From assembly GCA_037013685.1 (NCBI GenBank), contig CM072884.1:112074048-112138047 (forward strand): a stretch of 64,000 bases of DNA, read 5' to 3'. Shown here in pieces: positions 41,462 through 53,756 of this stretch (positions are counted from its first letter, which is position 1; every line of letters begins with the position of its first letter). The stretch comes from Acridotheres tristis. Taxonomy: Eukaryota > Chordata > Aves > Passeriformes > Sturnidae. The notes under the pieces are model-generated. The model did not search any database. It saw nothing but the letters and a program-made list of their open reading frames with translations, and was not told the DNA's origin. The position numbers and the translations under genes are program-made.

Positions 41462-42038
41462 CATAGAATCATGGAATGCTTGGGTTGGAAGAGACCTTAA
41501 AAATCATCCAGTTCCATGAGCAGGGACACCTTCCACTGTCCCGGGCTGCTCCAACCCCAATGTCCAACCTGGCCTTGGGCACTGCCAGGGATCCAGGGGC
41601 AGCCACAGCTGCTCTGGGAATTCCATCCCAGCCCCTCCCCACCCTCCCAGGGAACAATTCCGAATTCCCAATATCCCATCCAGCCCTGCCCTCTGGCAAT
41701 GGGAGCCATTCCCTGGGTGCTGTCCCTCCATTCCCTGGGTGCTGTCCCTCCATCCCCTGGGTGCTGTCCCTCCATCCCTTGGCAATTGTCTCTCTCCATG
41801 GTTCCTGCAGCTCCTTCAGGCCCTGCAAGGCCACCCTGAGCTCAGCCCAAAGCTTCTCCTCTCCAGGCTGAACAATCCCAGCTGTGCCAGCCTTTCCTCC
41901 CAGCAGAGCTGCTCCATCCCTCTGCTCATCCTGCTGCCTCCTCTGGGCTCTCTGCAGCAGCTCCAGCTCCTCCCCGTGCTGGGACAGGGCTGGGGCAGCT
42001 CTGCAGGTGGGGTCACACCTGAGCAGGGCAGAATCACC
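41462..42038 (-). mobile_element. CR1 LINE fragment with 22-bp tandem repeat
   Basis: Minus-strand CR1 beginning at its 3' tail 'tcatagaatcatggaatgc' and extending to 'ccccgtgctgggacagggc'. It matches the 19.4-19.9 kb copy. The 'ccctgggtgctgtccctcc' motif occurs three to four times (41706-41780), against two in the 19.6 kb copy. Frames of 100-216 codons on both strands are repeat artefacts. Confidence 0.93.
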
Positions 42039-44702
42039 CAAAAAAACCCAAACCCCAACCACACAAAATCTGAACTTGATGGAACCTGTAAACACCACTT
42101 TGCTGTCTTGTTGTTGCAATTCCTGAGGCCAGAGCGGAGAGTTGCAAGAAAGAGAGTTAAAAGAGGAAAATTAACTGGTTCTAGCCTCCAAGACAGGCAT
42201 GGCTGTGCTCAGTAAACATTTCAGACAAATGAGGGAATGGAAGCAAACCAAATAGTGCAGCAACATGAGCTTCTCTTCCCTAATAAGTGATTCCTAGAGC
42301 TTTTCTGCCAAGCCCACGGGCTCCTCAGCAGCATAGTGTGGTTCTCCTTGCTCATTCATGTGGACAAGCAATGATTACCCACAATTAACATCTCTCTTGA
42401 TGAAGGCAATTAAGTCCTGTAAAAAACCCAAATGCCTTGCTAAAAAGAAAGAAAAAAATAAAGATGGAAGAAAGGAAGAAAAGAGCACACTGGCTAAGCT
42501 GGGATGCACATCACTGAGGCATTTTGTAATTGGAAAGCTACCTGGGTTTTGCTTCCTGACTTATTCAACAAAACCCTATTAAATGAGGCTCCAGGTGAAG
42601 TACAGCAGTGATTAATGCCATGTCCCACTGTGACAAGGCACAGTACTGCAGGGGGGTGGGGAATTAGTAGGGAGCAGCCACATTCACAGCCCTAATATCC
42701 AGGTTCAAAGTAGGATTTCTCTGATACACGGGCACAGTGCTCCAAAGGAAATCAGTCTGCAGCCTGTACCTGGTGCTGCTTTACAGTCCTCTGGCACTCA
42801 GGGAAAACAAATTCACAAAGCTGTTGGACTTCTGTGCTGCTCTCATCATTATGTCTTCTGAGCAGCTCTGTAATTTCAGGGCAAATGTTAGGATGTGATG
42901 TGCAGGGAGAGCAAAGGGATCCAGCTGGGTGGGCTTGAAAGAGAGGAAAGAGCAGTGGCAGCAGCCCCAGCACTCAGCACAGCTTCAGCTGTGCCATGGA
43001 TTGGGCTGCACTTGCAAGGTCACAGAGGCTGAAGGGTGGAGGGGACAGCAGAAGGGACAGTAGAGGGGATAGCAGAGGGGATGCATCCACACACACAGGA
43101 GAACGTGGCACACACCTGAAGCCAGGGCTCTGGTACTTCCAAGGAGTATTTTAAAATGCAGGTCCTGCACACAGATGATGGGTTTCCCTTCTGCTGGGGC
43201 TGGTTGGCCAAGCAGGATCCCCTCCCCGACTGGGACCTACAAGAAGAGCAGCCCCTCCCCTAAGAACTGGCAGCTCCACAGGATCAGAGATGGAGACTGT
43301 TCCCAAGAGATCACAGATCAGCACCTGGCACTACACCCCTGGCCAAAAAGCTGTCAGATGTTATCCCTGCCCTTGATTCTGGGCTCCATTTGCTGACCAT
43401 CTCTAGAGCTTTGCAATTTTGTCTTATTTGTTCAGAGCTGAACATCTCTGCAGAGGAACAAGATTACCTCATCACCTCTCTCCCCCTCAATGTGCAGCCT
43501 GGGCACCAGGCAGAGGGACAAAAGGACAGAATTACAAAAGTCATTTGGGCACTGAGGACACGAAGATCAGCAGCAGTAGCAGAGAAGTGATGAGGAACAC
43601 TCCCACTTATGCAAAGTCAAGTGCACCAGAAGCTGCTGAACTACCTCCAATAGTGGTTCCTACAACCCAGGAGTGGTCACACAGCAGCTGCATCCCAACA
43701 AAAGTAATAAATTAACAGATGACAGTTTCAAGGGAAGCCTGAGCTTTGCCAATTGTCTTACAGCTGCAATTTCCAGAATTGCCAGCAGAAAAAAGGGTTT
43801 GGGACAGGATTACAAATCATATACGGGTTGGTGACTAAATCTGTGCTGGAATCTTCCTTCATCTGCAGGGAACAGCTCAGCAGCTGCAGCTGGGCAAGTC
43901 TTGGCTGGTCCCTGGGCCTGTATCTCCCCACATAGTTTGGATGTAAGAGCAGGTTAGGAGGTTTGCTGGGCTAAGGTTTGTAGCCAAAGTGTGCAATGTA
44001 AATGAAATTTTGAATTGTCAATCAAATTCTCATCAGAAACCATGAGAAGGATGCTATGAACAGAGAGGAAGTAAAGGCATGATCCTACTGAAAACAGAGC
44101 ACCAGCACTGCCTCAAAGCTCCAGTGGACACATCTGGATGGGTTCAATTCATAAGGAAAAAAATTAACAGAAAAATTAGAATTCAATAGAAAACAGAATT
44201 CAATTTAACAGAAAAAACCCAAACCTCTGTGTTCAGCACAAACACTCCTGCAGATGGGCTCTGCCCTTGGAAGGAATTTTGGCTGACTCTGTGTGTGCCC
44301 AGCAGTGTGAGGACACTGGGATGATACTGCTGGCAGGGAAAACCAGTGTCCTGTACCACAAACACTGCAGAGAGCACAGGCTGCACATTTCCACAGAGCC
44401 ACTGCACTCTCTGCAGGCTGAACCTGCCCAGAAAACAGGGCCCACACCTCTGGATGTGGTGGCACAAGTAAGGAAATGCTGCTCTAGGGGGGTATCTTCA
44501 CAAAGCAGATTTAGGTATATCCAGAAAAGCATGGCCAGTGCAGGAGGAAAAGGGACAGGCAGCAGTGTCCCCATGTCAGGCTCCTCAGGCACCATCTTCT
44601 CTGTCAGGGTCTCAGGCTCTGGAGGCTCCTGACACACATTCATGGAAAACGAACTGAGGAATGAACTAGAGACTGGGCAAATATCAGTGAAGTATCAGTC
44701 AT
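42039..44702. other. Unique non-coding sequence
   Basis: No gene is recognised. A short (GGGGACAGCAGAAG)-like purine repeat occurs near 43035-43080. Overlapping frames at 44183-44643 (94-136 codons) show no known motif. Confidence 0.45.
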
Positions 44703-45062
44703 GGAAACACAGAATCATCAAGGTGGAAGAGCCCTTCAGGACCATCCAGTGCCACCCCAGTGCCACCAGCATCCCCCAAACCCTGTCCCCAAGGGCCACA
44801 TCCAGCCTGCTCCTGAACACTCCCACAGACAGTGACTGCAAACCTCCCTGGGCAGCTCATCCCAAGGCCTGACCACTGTGCCAGGGAAATTTTCTTTGCC
44901 AATCTCCACCCTGAGCCTGCCCTGCTGCAATTTGAGGCCATTTCCTCTCCTCCTTTGCCTGCCCCTCCTGGCAGGGACTTGTGCAGAGCCACAAGGTCCC
45001 CCCTGAGCCTCCTTTTCTCCAGCCTCAGCCCCTTTCCCAGCTCCCTCAGCCCCTCCTGGGGA
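44703..45062 (-). mobile_element. CR1 LINE fragment
   Basis: Minus-strand CR1. The 3' tail is 'acagaatcatcaaggtgg', followed by 'tgtccccaagggccacatcc', 'acttgtgcagagccacaagg' and 'ctcagcccctcctgggg'. Confidence 0.92.
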
Positions 45063-45355
45063 TAGGTAGATGTAATTCTCTATTCCTGCTTCTCCAGATG
45101 TTTCACCAGATGTTCATGCAGGTTTGCAAGAGTCTGTATGAGGTCACCTCCAGCAACATGATCAAGGGCACACCCTTGATTATTTGGCACACAGTCTGTA
45201 AGTTCAAATCCCGGTTTGGCTTAGCTTTTTTATTCGAGCCCAAAAACGCAAAAAAAGGCAGAATCAGCATGAAAAGAGAAAGCTGAGTCAGAAAATGGAT
45301 GCCCATTTCAGTCAGGAATATCAAAGACATTGTAGTGTATTGATATATTTATGTA

Positions 45356-45552
45356 AGGGGGCGCAGGCCCTGGCACAGGGTGCCCAGAGCAGCTGTGGCT
45401 GCCCCTGGATCCCTGGCAGTGCCCAAGGCCAGGTTGGACATTGGGGTTGGAGCAGCCTGGGACAGTGGGAGGTGTCCCTGCCACGCCAGAGGTGGGACTA
45501 GATGTTCTTTAAGGTCCCTTTCAACACAAACCATTCTGAGATTCTGTGATTC
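45356..45552 (+). mobile_element. CR1 LINE fragment, 3' end
   Basis: Plus-strand CR1 running from 'ggccctggcacagggtgcc' to the tail 'ttctgagattctgtgattc'. Confidence 0.92.
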
Positions 45553-48254
45553 ATGATAATTTACAATTCAATTTAATAAAAAAACCCCAAACCAACAAAC
45601 AGTTTCTGCCTAGGAGATGGGGATTAATGTCCACATTTAATTCACAGATTAATCATTCCCTCCTTACCAATTCATAACAATTGAGGAACTGCTGCAGCCA
45701 AATTCAGAAAAGACTGCACCTCCACGAGTTCAGACTGGTTTGCTTGGGAGTTCTGAACAAACAGGATAACTGTTTCACTAAAAGATGTGCTAAATTCCTG
45801 GCAAATGGGAGTCCTCACTAACCTCAATTCTCATCATTTCTGAGAAAATTAGTGCCAGTTAGGTATCCAGGCCAATCCTTTCAGAAAAATTCTTTCTGTT
45901 CCTTAGTTAGACTGAGGCTGTGCGATGTTCAGCAGCAGCAGAAGCTTATATAAGTCTATATAGCTTCGATCTGAAGTGCTGGGCCATATGCTCCTATCCT
46001 TTTAGAAAGAGAGGTCTCCACTGCATGAAGTTCTGTCTCAAAACTGGTGAAACGTATCTTGAAGATTTCTCTGCAGCAGCTGATGTTGCTGGGAAGCTGA
46101 AAATGCCTATTTTTAATGTGCTGGGAAATAACAACAGGTGTGCTTTTGGGAGTGTTCATTGTTTCTAATTACAGGCACCCAGCACTGCTGCTTGGTCTTC
46201 TCAGGCTAGCCTGGAATTCCTGGAGCAAGGCTTCTCTCAGGTGATCCAGAGTGATAAAGTCAGGGTTTGACCCGGAATGATTCCCTGAAATAATCTCTCT
46301 CACTTTACAAAAGACAACCAACTTCCAAAACTAATCTCTCTTGCTAGCCTGATTTTGTTTTCATGCTCCAGGGAAAACTGAGAGTGTAGCAATATCCTGC
46401 TACCCATAGCTGGGCATAGAAATATTTCATTTTCCTTTGAGAAACGTATTTGTGTTCAGGTTTCATTGTGCAGCAGAGTAAACCCAGGTTTCTTCAAGTA
46501 TTTTGGGGAAAAAAAGAGAAAGTGTGTCCTGTGGCATGCAGAATAACCAGGATTCACCTTCCCCCACTGAATGTGCTCTGGGTAGATGTGAGAATTCCTT
46601 TCCTCTGGGATATTTTGGAGGGAGGAGGTGCATCTTGCTCATGGTGTCCTCCCTTTTACCTCCTTTCTATCCCCAGCTCCCTTTCTGGACCGGAGATACG
46701 TAGGCTGACGAACACGTGTGATTGCTGAAAGCACTGCCTGAAAATGTCCCAGTTTTTCACACATTTAACAAAAAAAACCACTTCCAAAACCTGAAATACT
46801 CCAACCTGCTCAATTCTGACATCAATATTTAAATATTCAAGGCAGAATGTCCCACTTTTCAGAGGTAGTGAACAACCCAAAATTCAGGCTAAGCGAAGTA
46901 TCAAATATTCTTTATTTGGGCACATCTAGAAAACTGAAGCCTGGCAGTTCACTTAATTGTCTTGAAGGGGGAAAAAAAAGAATATTTGAGCGTTGTTAAA
47001 TACAAGAAATCACCAGGTATGGCAAACTACTGTAGGGCCTAATTGCTAAATAACAGGTCTCTTAGTTTATAAAAACAGTTTTAAAAGATAAAGACTGTTT
47101 CTATTCAGTTCACATTAAGATATTTTATGGTTTTATATCTCAAGACATTTAAAGCAGCTTTTATTATGTCAGTATAGTGTTAATGCCATTAGTTTCATCT
47201 ACTCCTACTTGTTATTCAGCCCTCCCCCAGCTTAAACCCCTGTGAGTGGGAAAATGTATGAGGCATTATATATGAAATGTCTAATAACTGTGTCTACAGA
47301 GAGAGAGAGACAATAAATAGCATTTTGATGGAGAGTGAAAGAATATTTTGAAGAGACAGGCTTATGAAATGAGTGGGAGTGGAGACTCACGATCATATTT
47401 GATTTTTCTGAGGTTATGACTGCATTAATTTTTTACTTTTAAAGAGGCAGGAATGGTGCTGCAGGCTGTAAGTGATTAACCTCTGTAATCACTTCCCTAA
47501 TGGAAAATGCTGAGCAAGGTTGCTGCAATTTTGATCACTAGAATGGAACCAGTAGAATGTGTTAACAGGTCACCTGTCTGTCATTTAAAATGAGCAGAAC
47601 AATCCAAAGTGATAAGGCTAAAATGAGGCCACATCAGTGCATTATTTTCCCACAAGGAGTAGGCAGAAGCTGTTCTGATTAATGAGTAGAAAAAGTAAAA
47701 ACATCTCCCCACCTTGTATCCAATTTGTAGATTTATTGAGAAGTCAAAACTGTTCCTGGTAGTGAACTGATAAACAATAATCTTCCATGAATCCTGATTA
47801 AAAGGTGAACCAATTAGTTTTCCTTAATGGGATTCTGCTTTACAACAAAACCACAGCTGGATTATTGCAAAAGAAGTGAGCACAGAGCCTGAACAACACT
47901 GGGAGCAGAAGGAAATTCTGGCTGCCACACGCATTTTTAATCCCAGGTCTTCTTCAAGGAACGAGAAAAGCAAAATGTACTGAGAGAAGGGAATATTACA
48001 TTTCTCAAATGTGATTATTTGTATCCCCAGACCTGCTGCACTCTTACAAGACAGATCAAGCTTCTGGGGAGCACTTGCCCATTAAAAAATATCAATATAT
48101 CAAAAATATAAGCTCCAAACCACAAGGAACTGGACTTGTTTTCTCACAAAAAACATTGAATTGTAAGACTTTTTGTGGCCTAGGATGTGAAATTTAAAAT
48201 CACACCCTGCTCTTAATTCCTATGTAGCAGTATTTTTTTCTTGTGCTTGGATAG
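45553..48254. other. Unique non-coding sequence, A+T-rich
   Basis: No gene, LTR or CR1 is recognised. Frames are under 95 codons. Confidence 0.5.
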
Positions 48255-48355
48255 AATTGTGGAATCACAGAATGATTTGGGTTGGGAGGGACTTTAAAGA
48301 TCATTTCTTTCCAGTTCCCCTGCCATGGGCAGGGACACCCAGGTCACTCCACTGG
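48255..48355 (-). mobile_element. CR1 LINE fragment, 3' end only
   Basis: Minus-strand tail 'tcacagaatgatttggg' followed by 'ctgccatgggcagggacacc'; about 100 bp. Confidence 0.85.
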
Positions 48356-50068
48356 CATTATCTGTACAATCTAATGTCACTTGGTCCCTTATCTCTTATC
48401 TAACTTGTTCCAAGCCATGCAGTGCTGCACAGAACAAACACTGTGGGTAGCTGTAAACCCAGGTACCTACATGTGCTGCTTTTGATGATGAGCACAATTA
48501 AATCAGTAAGTATTTAAAATGCAAAATTATTTGCTCTTAAAGACAGGGATATCTACTGATAGAGCACTTCTTAAATAGAAAAAAATCCAACAAACAGGTG
48601 GGATGGAAAATAACATAAAATTAGGATCAACACAAATCTTAATTGCCTGGGATAAAATGTCATTATGACTTCAGTACTGGAGTTTTTCAGTTATTGATCA
48701 GGATGACACTGGGAGTGGGGATTGTGGATGTGGCCATGTATTCCCATCAAAGTCATGGCACATTCCTGCTTTCACTTTGCTTTTATTAGGATAAAGATGC
48801 TCCATCTGCACCAGGGACAGCGAGAGTCACACACTCCACTGATGAAGATTAATAGCTGCAGCATTTTATTCATTGCTGCAGCATGGACATTTCTTATTCT
48901 GGCTTGGAAACACCTCCAGGTCCATTTGCTTGGTCTGTAAACTGCTTTTTACACAGCTCTGTTCAGCTGGAGCTGGCTTCAGGGCCTGGAAACAACCAGC
49001 ACACTGTTGGCATTTCCTCTGCTTTACAAATGTGTTCCCACAGAAGAAACATTTCCTCTGCGCCTGGAATTTTACAGAACTGCCATGGTGAGGGCTGTAA
49101 CTACTGTTTTGCTTCATCTCTGGGAGAAATACAACCTTTCTGATACGTGCTTATTAGCTTCATTACACAAATAATATTTCTTGTGTGCACAGGAGATAAA
49201 ACTTTGACAGCTGAGTCACGGAGACTGAGCACGCCGCCGTATTCTGCTTTTTGTGACAGGCAGCCCTAGGAGAAAACAATGCCTTTGGTGACAGGTTCTT
49301 GCTAACGTTGGGACAGAGAATTCCTAACACATGTTTTATTCAGGCAAGCCATTAAGTTTGATAGTAAATAATTGGCCATTTCTTCTCTGGTGGAGCAGCC
49401 ATCAGCACACACTCAGCTCAGGAGGGAAAAGTGATTTACATGCTGTGAATTAGAATTTGGTGCAACACAGAACTGTGGCAGGGCTATGAAAAACAGCACT
49501 TAATTCCTCTAAAATGGACTTTCCAACACCAATGGTCACCCTGACCAAGATGTCTGTCCCTTGGAGCTGCTGAAGTCATACAAAGAAGCAGAGGACAGAG
49601 TCAAACCAAATGATTCATCTCAGCAAGTTCTTTCAGACAAATAAATTTTGGAGAATAATGCATTCATTCCCACCTCCCAGCAAGCACTCATGACTCATGG
49701 GTAGAAATAGAAAAACCCAAATAATCAAATCTAGATTGGGAGGTCACTGGAGTAATTCCTAGCATTTGTAAACTATGTAGGATAATGACATAGATTTCTG
49801 ATTTTGTTCTCACCAGGTGAGGACTTAGCAAAGCACAAGATAAGAATCTTTTCCATCATGTGCACTTAAACCTACAAAAGCACAACTGGAGAATCAGGTT
49901 ATGAGGACATGAGAAAAGTCACCAAATAGAAAGAAGTGTTGATGTTGCTTGGCATGGAGTTGTTTCAAAAGATTTGCTGCAAAAATCATCTTAAAGTTAT
50001 TGACAATCCTTTTTTCAATGGCTCTTCACACCTCCAGGTAAAACTACACTTACAGAAGACAAGAATCA
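48356..50068. other. Unique non-coding sequence
   Basis: I see no gene or element. Confidence 0.45.
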
Positions 50069-50425
50069 TGGAGTCATGGGATCATGGGATCACAGAATGG
50101 TTTGGGCTGGAAGGAGCTTTAAAGATCATCCAGTGCCACCCCTGCCATGGGCAGAGACACCTCCCACTGTCCCAGGCTGCTCCAGCCCCAATGTCCAACC
50201 TGGCCTTGGGCACTGCCAGGGATCCAGGGGCAGCCACAGCTGCTCTGGGCAGGGAGCAGGGCTGTGCCAGGGCTGCCCACCCTCCCAGGGAGGAATTTCT
50301 TCCTAATACCCCATCTAACCCTATTCTCTATCAGTTTGAAGCCATTCCCTGTGTCCTGTCCCTCCATCCTTTGGAAACTGTCTCTCTCCATGTTTCCTGT
50401 CAGCTCCATTTCACCCAGCTCTCTG
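50069..50425 (-). mobile_element. CR1 LINE fragment
   Basis: Minus-strand CR1 starting with an expanded 3' tail ('gagtcatgggatcatggg', then 'atcacagaatggtttgggc') and ending near 'ctccatgtttcctgtcagc'. Confidence 0.92.
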
Positions 50426-51502
50426 GACATGTCACAGAACAAATCTTAGCATCAAAATCACAACCTGGCTACAACTTCTTTCACCTCATCTATTAATTCA
50501 CCTCATGGAAATCACAGTCAGTCTTTACAGTTTGGTGTTCACTTGCATACTTTAACTTCAATGACTGATTAACCTTTCTGAAGAACAGCAGCCCTCTTTG
50601 AAGATGTAACACTCTCCCTCTAAAGTGAGATCAAATCCGTTCGACACTCCCACTCACGCTGCTCTCGAAGAGAACCAGGGAAGAGAGCACAAAATATAAT
50701 TCAGAAACATTCCCAGACGTTTCTTAAACAAGGTGAGGTGACAGAAAAAGCCAAACGTTTCAAAAATACTTTGCATATCACTTTTAATAACAGCTTTCTC
50801 CTCTGTGTGTGTTCTCCCTTTAGATCTCTTCTTTCAGGAAATATTGGTGGCCTGTCTTGCTGGATACCCACTCAGAAGTGATAAGGTGAGTATTAGAATC
50901 ACTGTGATTAAATCCCCGTAAAACAGAGGTCAGAATAAAACAGAAGGAGAGCTGAGGTTGAAAGAGAATCAGGTGGAGAAGGGAACTGGAGGAGTCTCAC
51001 CACAGGGGAATGCCCCATCCTCCAGGAGGAGGAGCTGGGGAACACCTAACTGGGAAGTTCTGCCTGGCAGCAGTCAGGCATCACCACCCCAGGTACAGCT
51101 GCCTGGGGTCAGACTCCAGCTGGGGGGGTTAAAACCCAGTATCTCCTGGATTTCTGATGGATAACTGGGAAGCTGACTGGTTGCTTTTTCTGGGAATCTT
51201 GCTGTCCCTCAGAAACCAAAGGAATGGATGCAGTGCAATATTAACCATGATTTCTTGCTTGTATCGGTATATAAAAAAAAAATAAAATTTTGTAAACCTG
51301 AAGTCGCAGACTGCAGGAATTGAGCGAAGTAAGTCAGCAGGTAAATGTCACCTGGACTGGGACATCAACCTTTAATACAATTCATGTTTGAGAGCAGAGC
51401 ATATCCATTCCCACCCACATCTTCTCACCACAGCCTCATGCTTCCATCCCCACCATAAACAGCATTTCTGTTGCAAACTTTCATTTACAGAGTCATCAAA
51501 AA
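50426..51502. other. Unique non-coding sequence
   Basis: I see no gene. A short A-run lies near 51270. Confidence 0.45.
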
Positions 51503-51617
51503 TCCCAGAATCATCAGGGTTGGAAGAGCCCTACAGGATCATCCAGTCCCACTGTCACCCCAGCACTATCATCATCACCCCAAACCGTGTCCCCAAGGCC
51601 ACATCTTGCACAGTTCC
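51503..51617 (-). mobile_element. CR1 LINE 3' fragment, head-to-head with the next
   Basis: Minus-strand CR1 tail 'cagaatcatcagggttgg' followed by 'accgtgtccccaaggcc'. It ends where a plus-strand CR1 begins. Confidence 0.85.
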
Positions 51618-52082
51618 AGAGAAGCTGTGGATCCCAAACCCCGGAAGTGTCCAAGGCCAGGCTGGACATTGGGGCTTGGAGTGTTGCCCTTGTTCAGCCT
51701 TCTGATTATTGACAGATAATTTCTTGCAGTTTCTCACACTCTGTTCTTATAAACAATGAATGTTCTGCATTCCTCATTAGAGGAAGAGAAAACTGATAGG
51801 CTGTTAATGGGACCTATGAAGTCAGGAGGTATTATCTTCACTGTCCAATCCATGGCCATTGTTGGAATTCTATAAATAGACATGAAATGTAAATAAAGTA
51901 GTTCTTTTCCTGCTTAATTCCTTGGAGTCACTGAGTATGAGTGTCTTTCCTTCTGTGTCATTTAGTGACACTTGGAGCAGCCTGGGACAGTGGAAGGTGT
52001 CCCTGCCATGGCAGGGGTGGCACTGGATGATATTTAAGATCCCTTCCAACCCAAACCATTCCCTGATTCCGTGATTCTGTGG
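51618..52082 (+). mobile_element. CR1 LINE 3' end interrupted by an LTR
   Basis: CR1 sequence 'aggccaggctggacattgg' stops at 51681 and resumes at 51971 with 'cttggagcagcctgggacag', continuing to the tail 'ccgtgattctgtgg'. Joining the two sides gives the normal CR1 order seen in other copies. Confidence 0.93.
51682..51970 (+). mobile_element. Solo ERV LTR (289 bp) inserted in CR1
   Basis: Starts TGTTGCCC and ends GTGACA. It contains TATAAATAG (51871-51879) and AATAAA (51892-51897). It is flanked by CTTGGAG on both sides (51675-51681 and 51971-51977); the host CR1 has this word once. The true duplication may be 6 bp plus a chance match. It carries no internal region. Confidence 0.88.
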
Positions 52083-53756
52083 TATTTATACAGTGAAGGG
52101 GAGGGAAGTACTACAAAACCAGTCAGTTTAATGTCTTTTTCCAGATTTTTTTAGGCAGTTAGATCAGTGAGATATTTTAAATAACCCCTGAGAATGAATT
52201 TGAGCATCCACTTCCCAACAAAAAGAAGCAAAGGGAGAGTCAGCAGAAGCCTTTCCTCGGGTACCACTCTGGGTGTTCTTGATGTTGCCCTGACAACCAA
52301 GCAGCTCCTGGATCTTGGGCAACTGCTGCTGATACAACAACTTTTAGGTTTCTCATTAGAACATTATAATTGTTATAAGACTCAAAGAAAAAAAAAAAAA
52401 AAGAAAAAAGAAAAGCTGAAGGAACAGAGCTGTGTCAAATTTAGCAGAGGAGCCCAGGTAAGGAGCACTCAGGAAGTCTGACTTTTAAATAGCTCCTAAT
52501 GACTGGGGCACTGCCTAATTTTAGAGCACTGTCAATCAGCCAGAAGAGCCATAGCTGCTTTGATTCCTTGGTGTAACTGTCTAGACAGATGTTGGGATGT
52601 GAACTCCCTGTCTGGACTTCTGAGCCTGGGATATCTCCTTCTCCTCTGGAGCTAATCCCCTTTATTTTCTGAGGATATAGGGTAATATTCCTGCTGCAGA
52701 TCTCAGTGGCTACATTTACTTTTTTTACAGAGCTTTAAAAATCCGTTGGGATCTAAAGTCTTGAACAAAACAATCTCACCCCAAGAAACCAGAAGGGACT
52801 TTTTAAACTATGAGACATGACCCAAAATAAAAGCCTAGATTGTTCCATGGTGCTGAAACACTGAAAATCAGCCTTCATCCTTTCCTTTGCCCATGAAAAA
52901 GCTCTTATATTAAATTAAAAGTCTGGTCATTGTTGTCTTCTGGCCGTCTAGGAGAGCACAGTTATTTTGAGGGCTTATCCCAGATGGAAATATTTCCAGA
53001 AAAACACATAAAAATCTAGATACAGCCTGCAAACAGCCCCAGCAATGCTGCTTGTGATCCTTTGACTGTCCCCCAGGGCTCCCTGCTGTGTCCCCTTCCC
53101 CACCCATGAAAAAGTGTGAACCAGTAATCAAAACACCTCTGGGACATGTTATGTTCCCAATTTCTCTAGTGTAAACCTGCAGCCATTCCATTTTTCCCCC
53201 TATTTTAGAGAATTGCACATTTATACCTCTGCACCAGAGCAGATTTTGGTTTTCTGGGTGCTTCTACCCAGCTCTGCCCAATTTTTTTGAAGGCACAGGC
53301 CCTCCATCAGTGCAATCCATCCCCAGATCCTGATTTATAATGTGCAGGACAGGCTCTGGGCCAGGAGGAGCAGACAGGAATCAGCTGTGGCAGGATGTCT
53401 CCTGCTCACACACAATCCTCTTTAGACTTTTGGCACAGCCAGCGGGCAGCTGCCTTTCCATCTCCACAAGTTTTCATCTTCACATGTCGTGCATGAAAAA
53501 GGTTTCCTTTCCCTCTCACCCTCTCCCAAGTCCCCTCATTAGCACAGCCTGTGCTCGTTAGCATGCAGGCAGATATTGGCCTGCCATTCTTCTTACTCCT
53601 ATTTGTATTCCTCATGTTATTACCAGCTGCACTGTGTATCAAACAGAAGCTTTCATGGATCATGCAACAGAAAAGACAGATAAAATGGTCATTTAATTGT
53701 AACTTTGAAGCTCAATTGCTACACACTTGATTTAGAACCTAATGGGTTTATTAATA
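52083..53756. other. Unique non-coding sequence
   Basis: An A-rich run lies at 52386-52415. No gene is recognised. Confidence 0.45.

Noticed and set aside
45165..45230. Possible tRNA-like T-arm ('aagttcaaatcccggttt')
   Set aside because: The stem bases do not pair properly and no D-arm, anticodon arm or acceptor stem can be folded around it.
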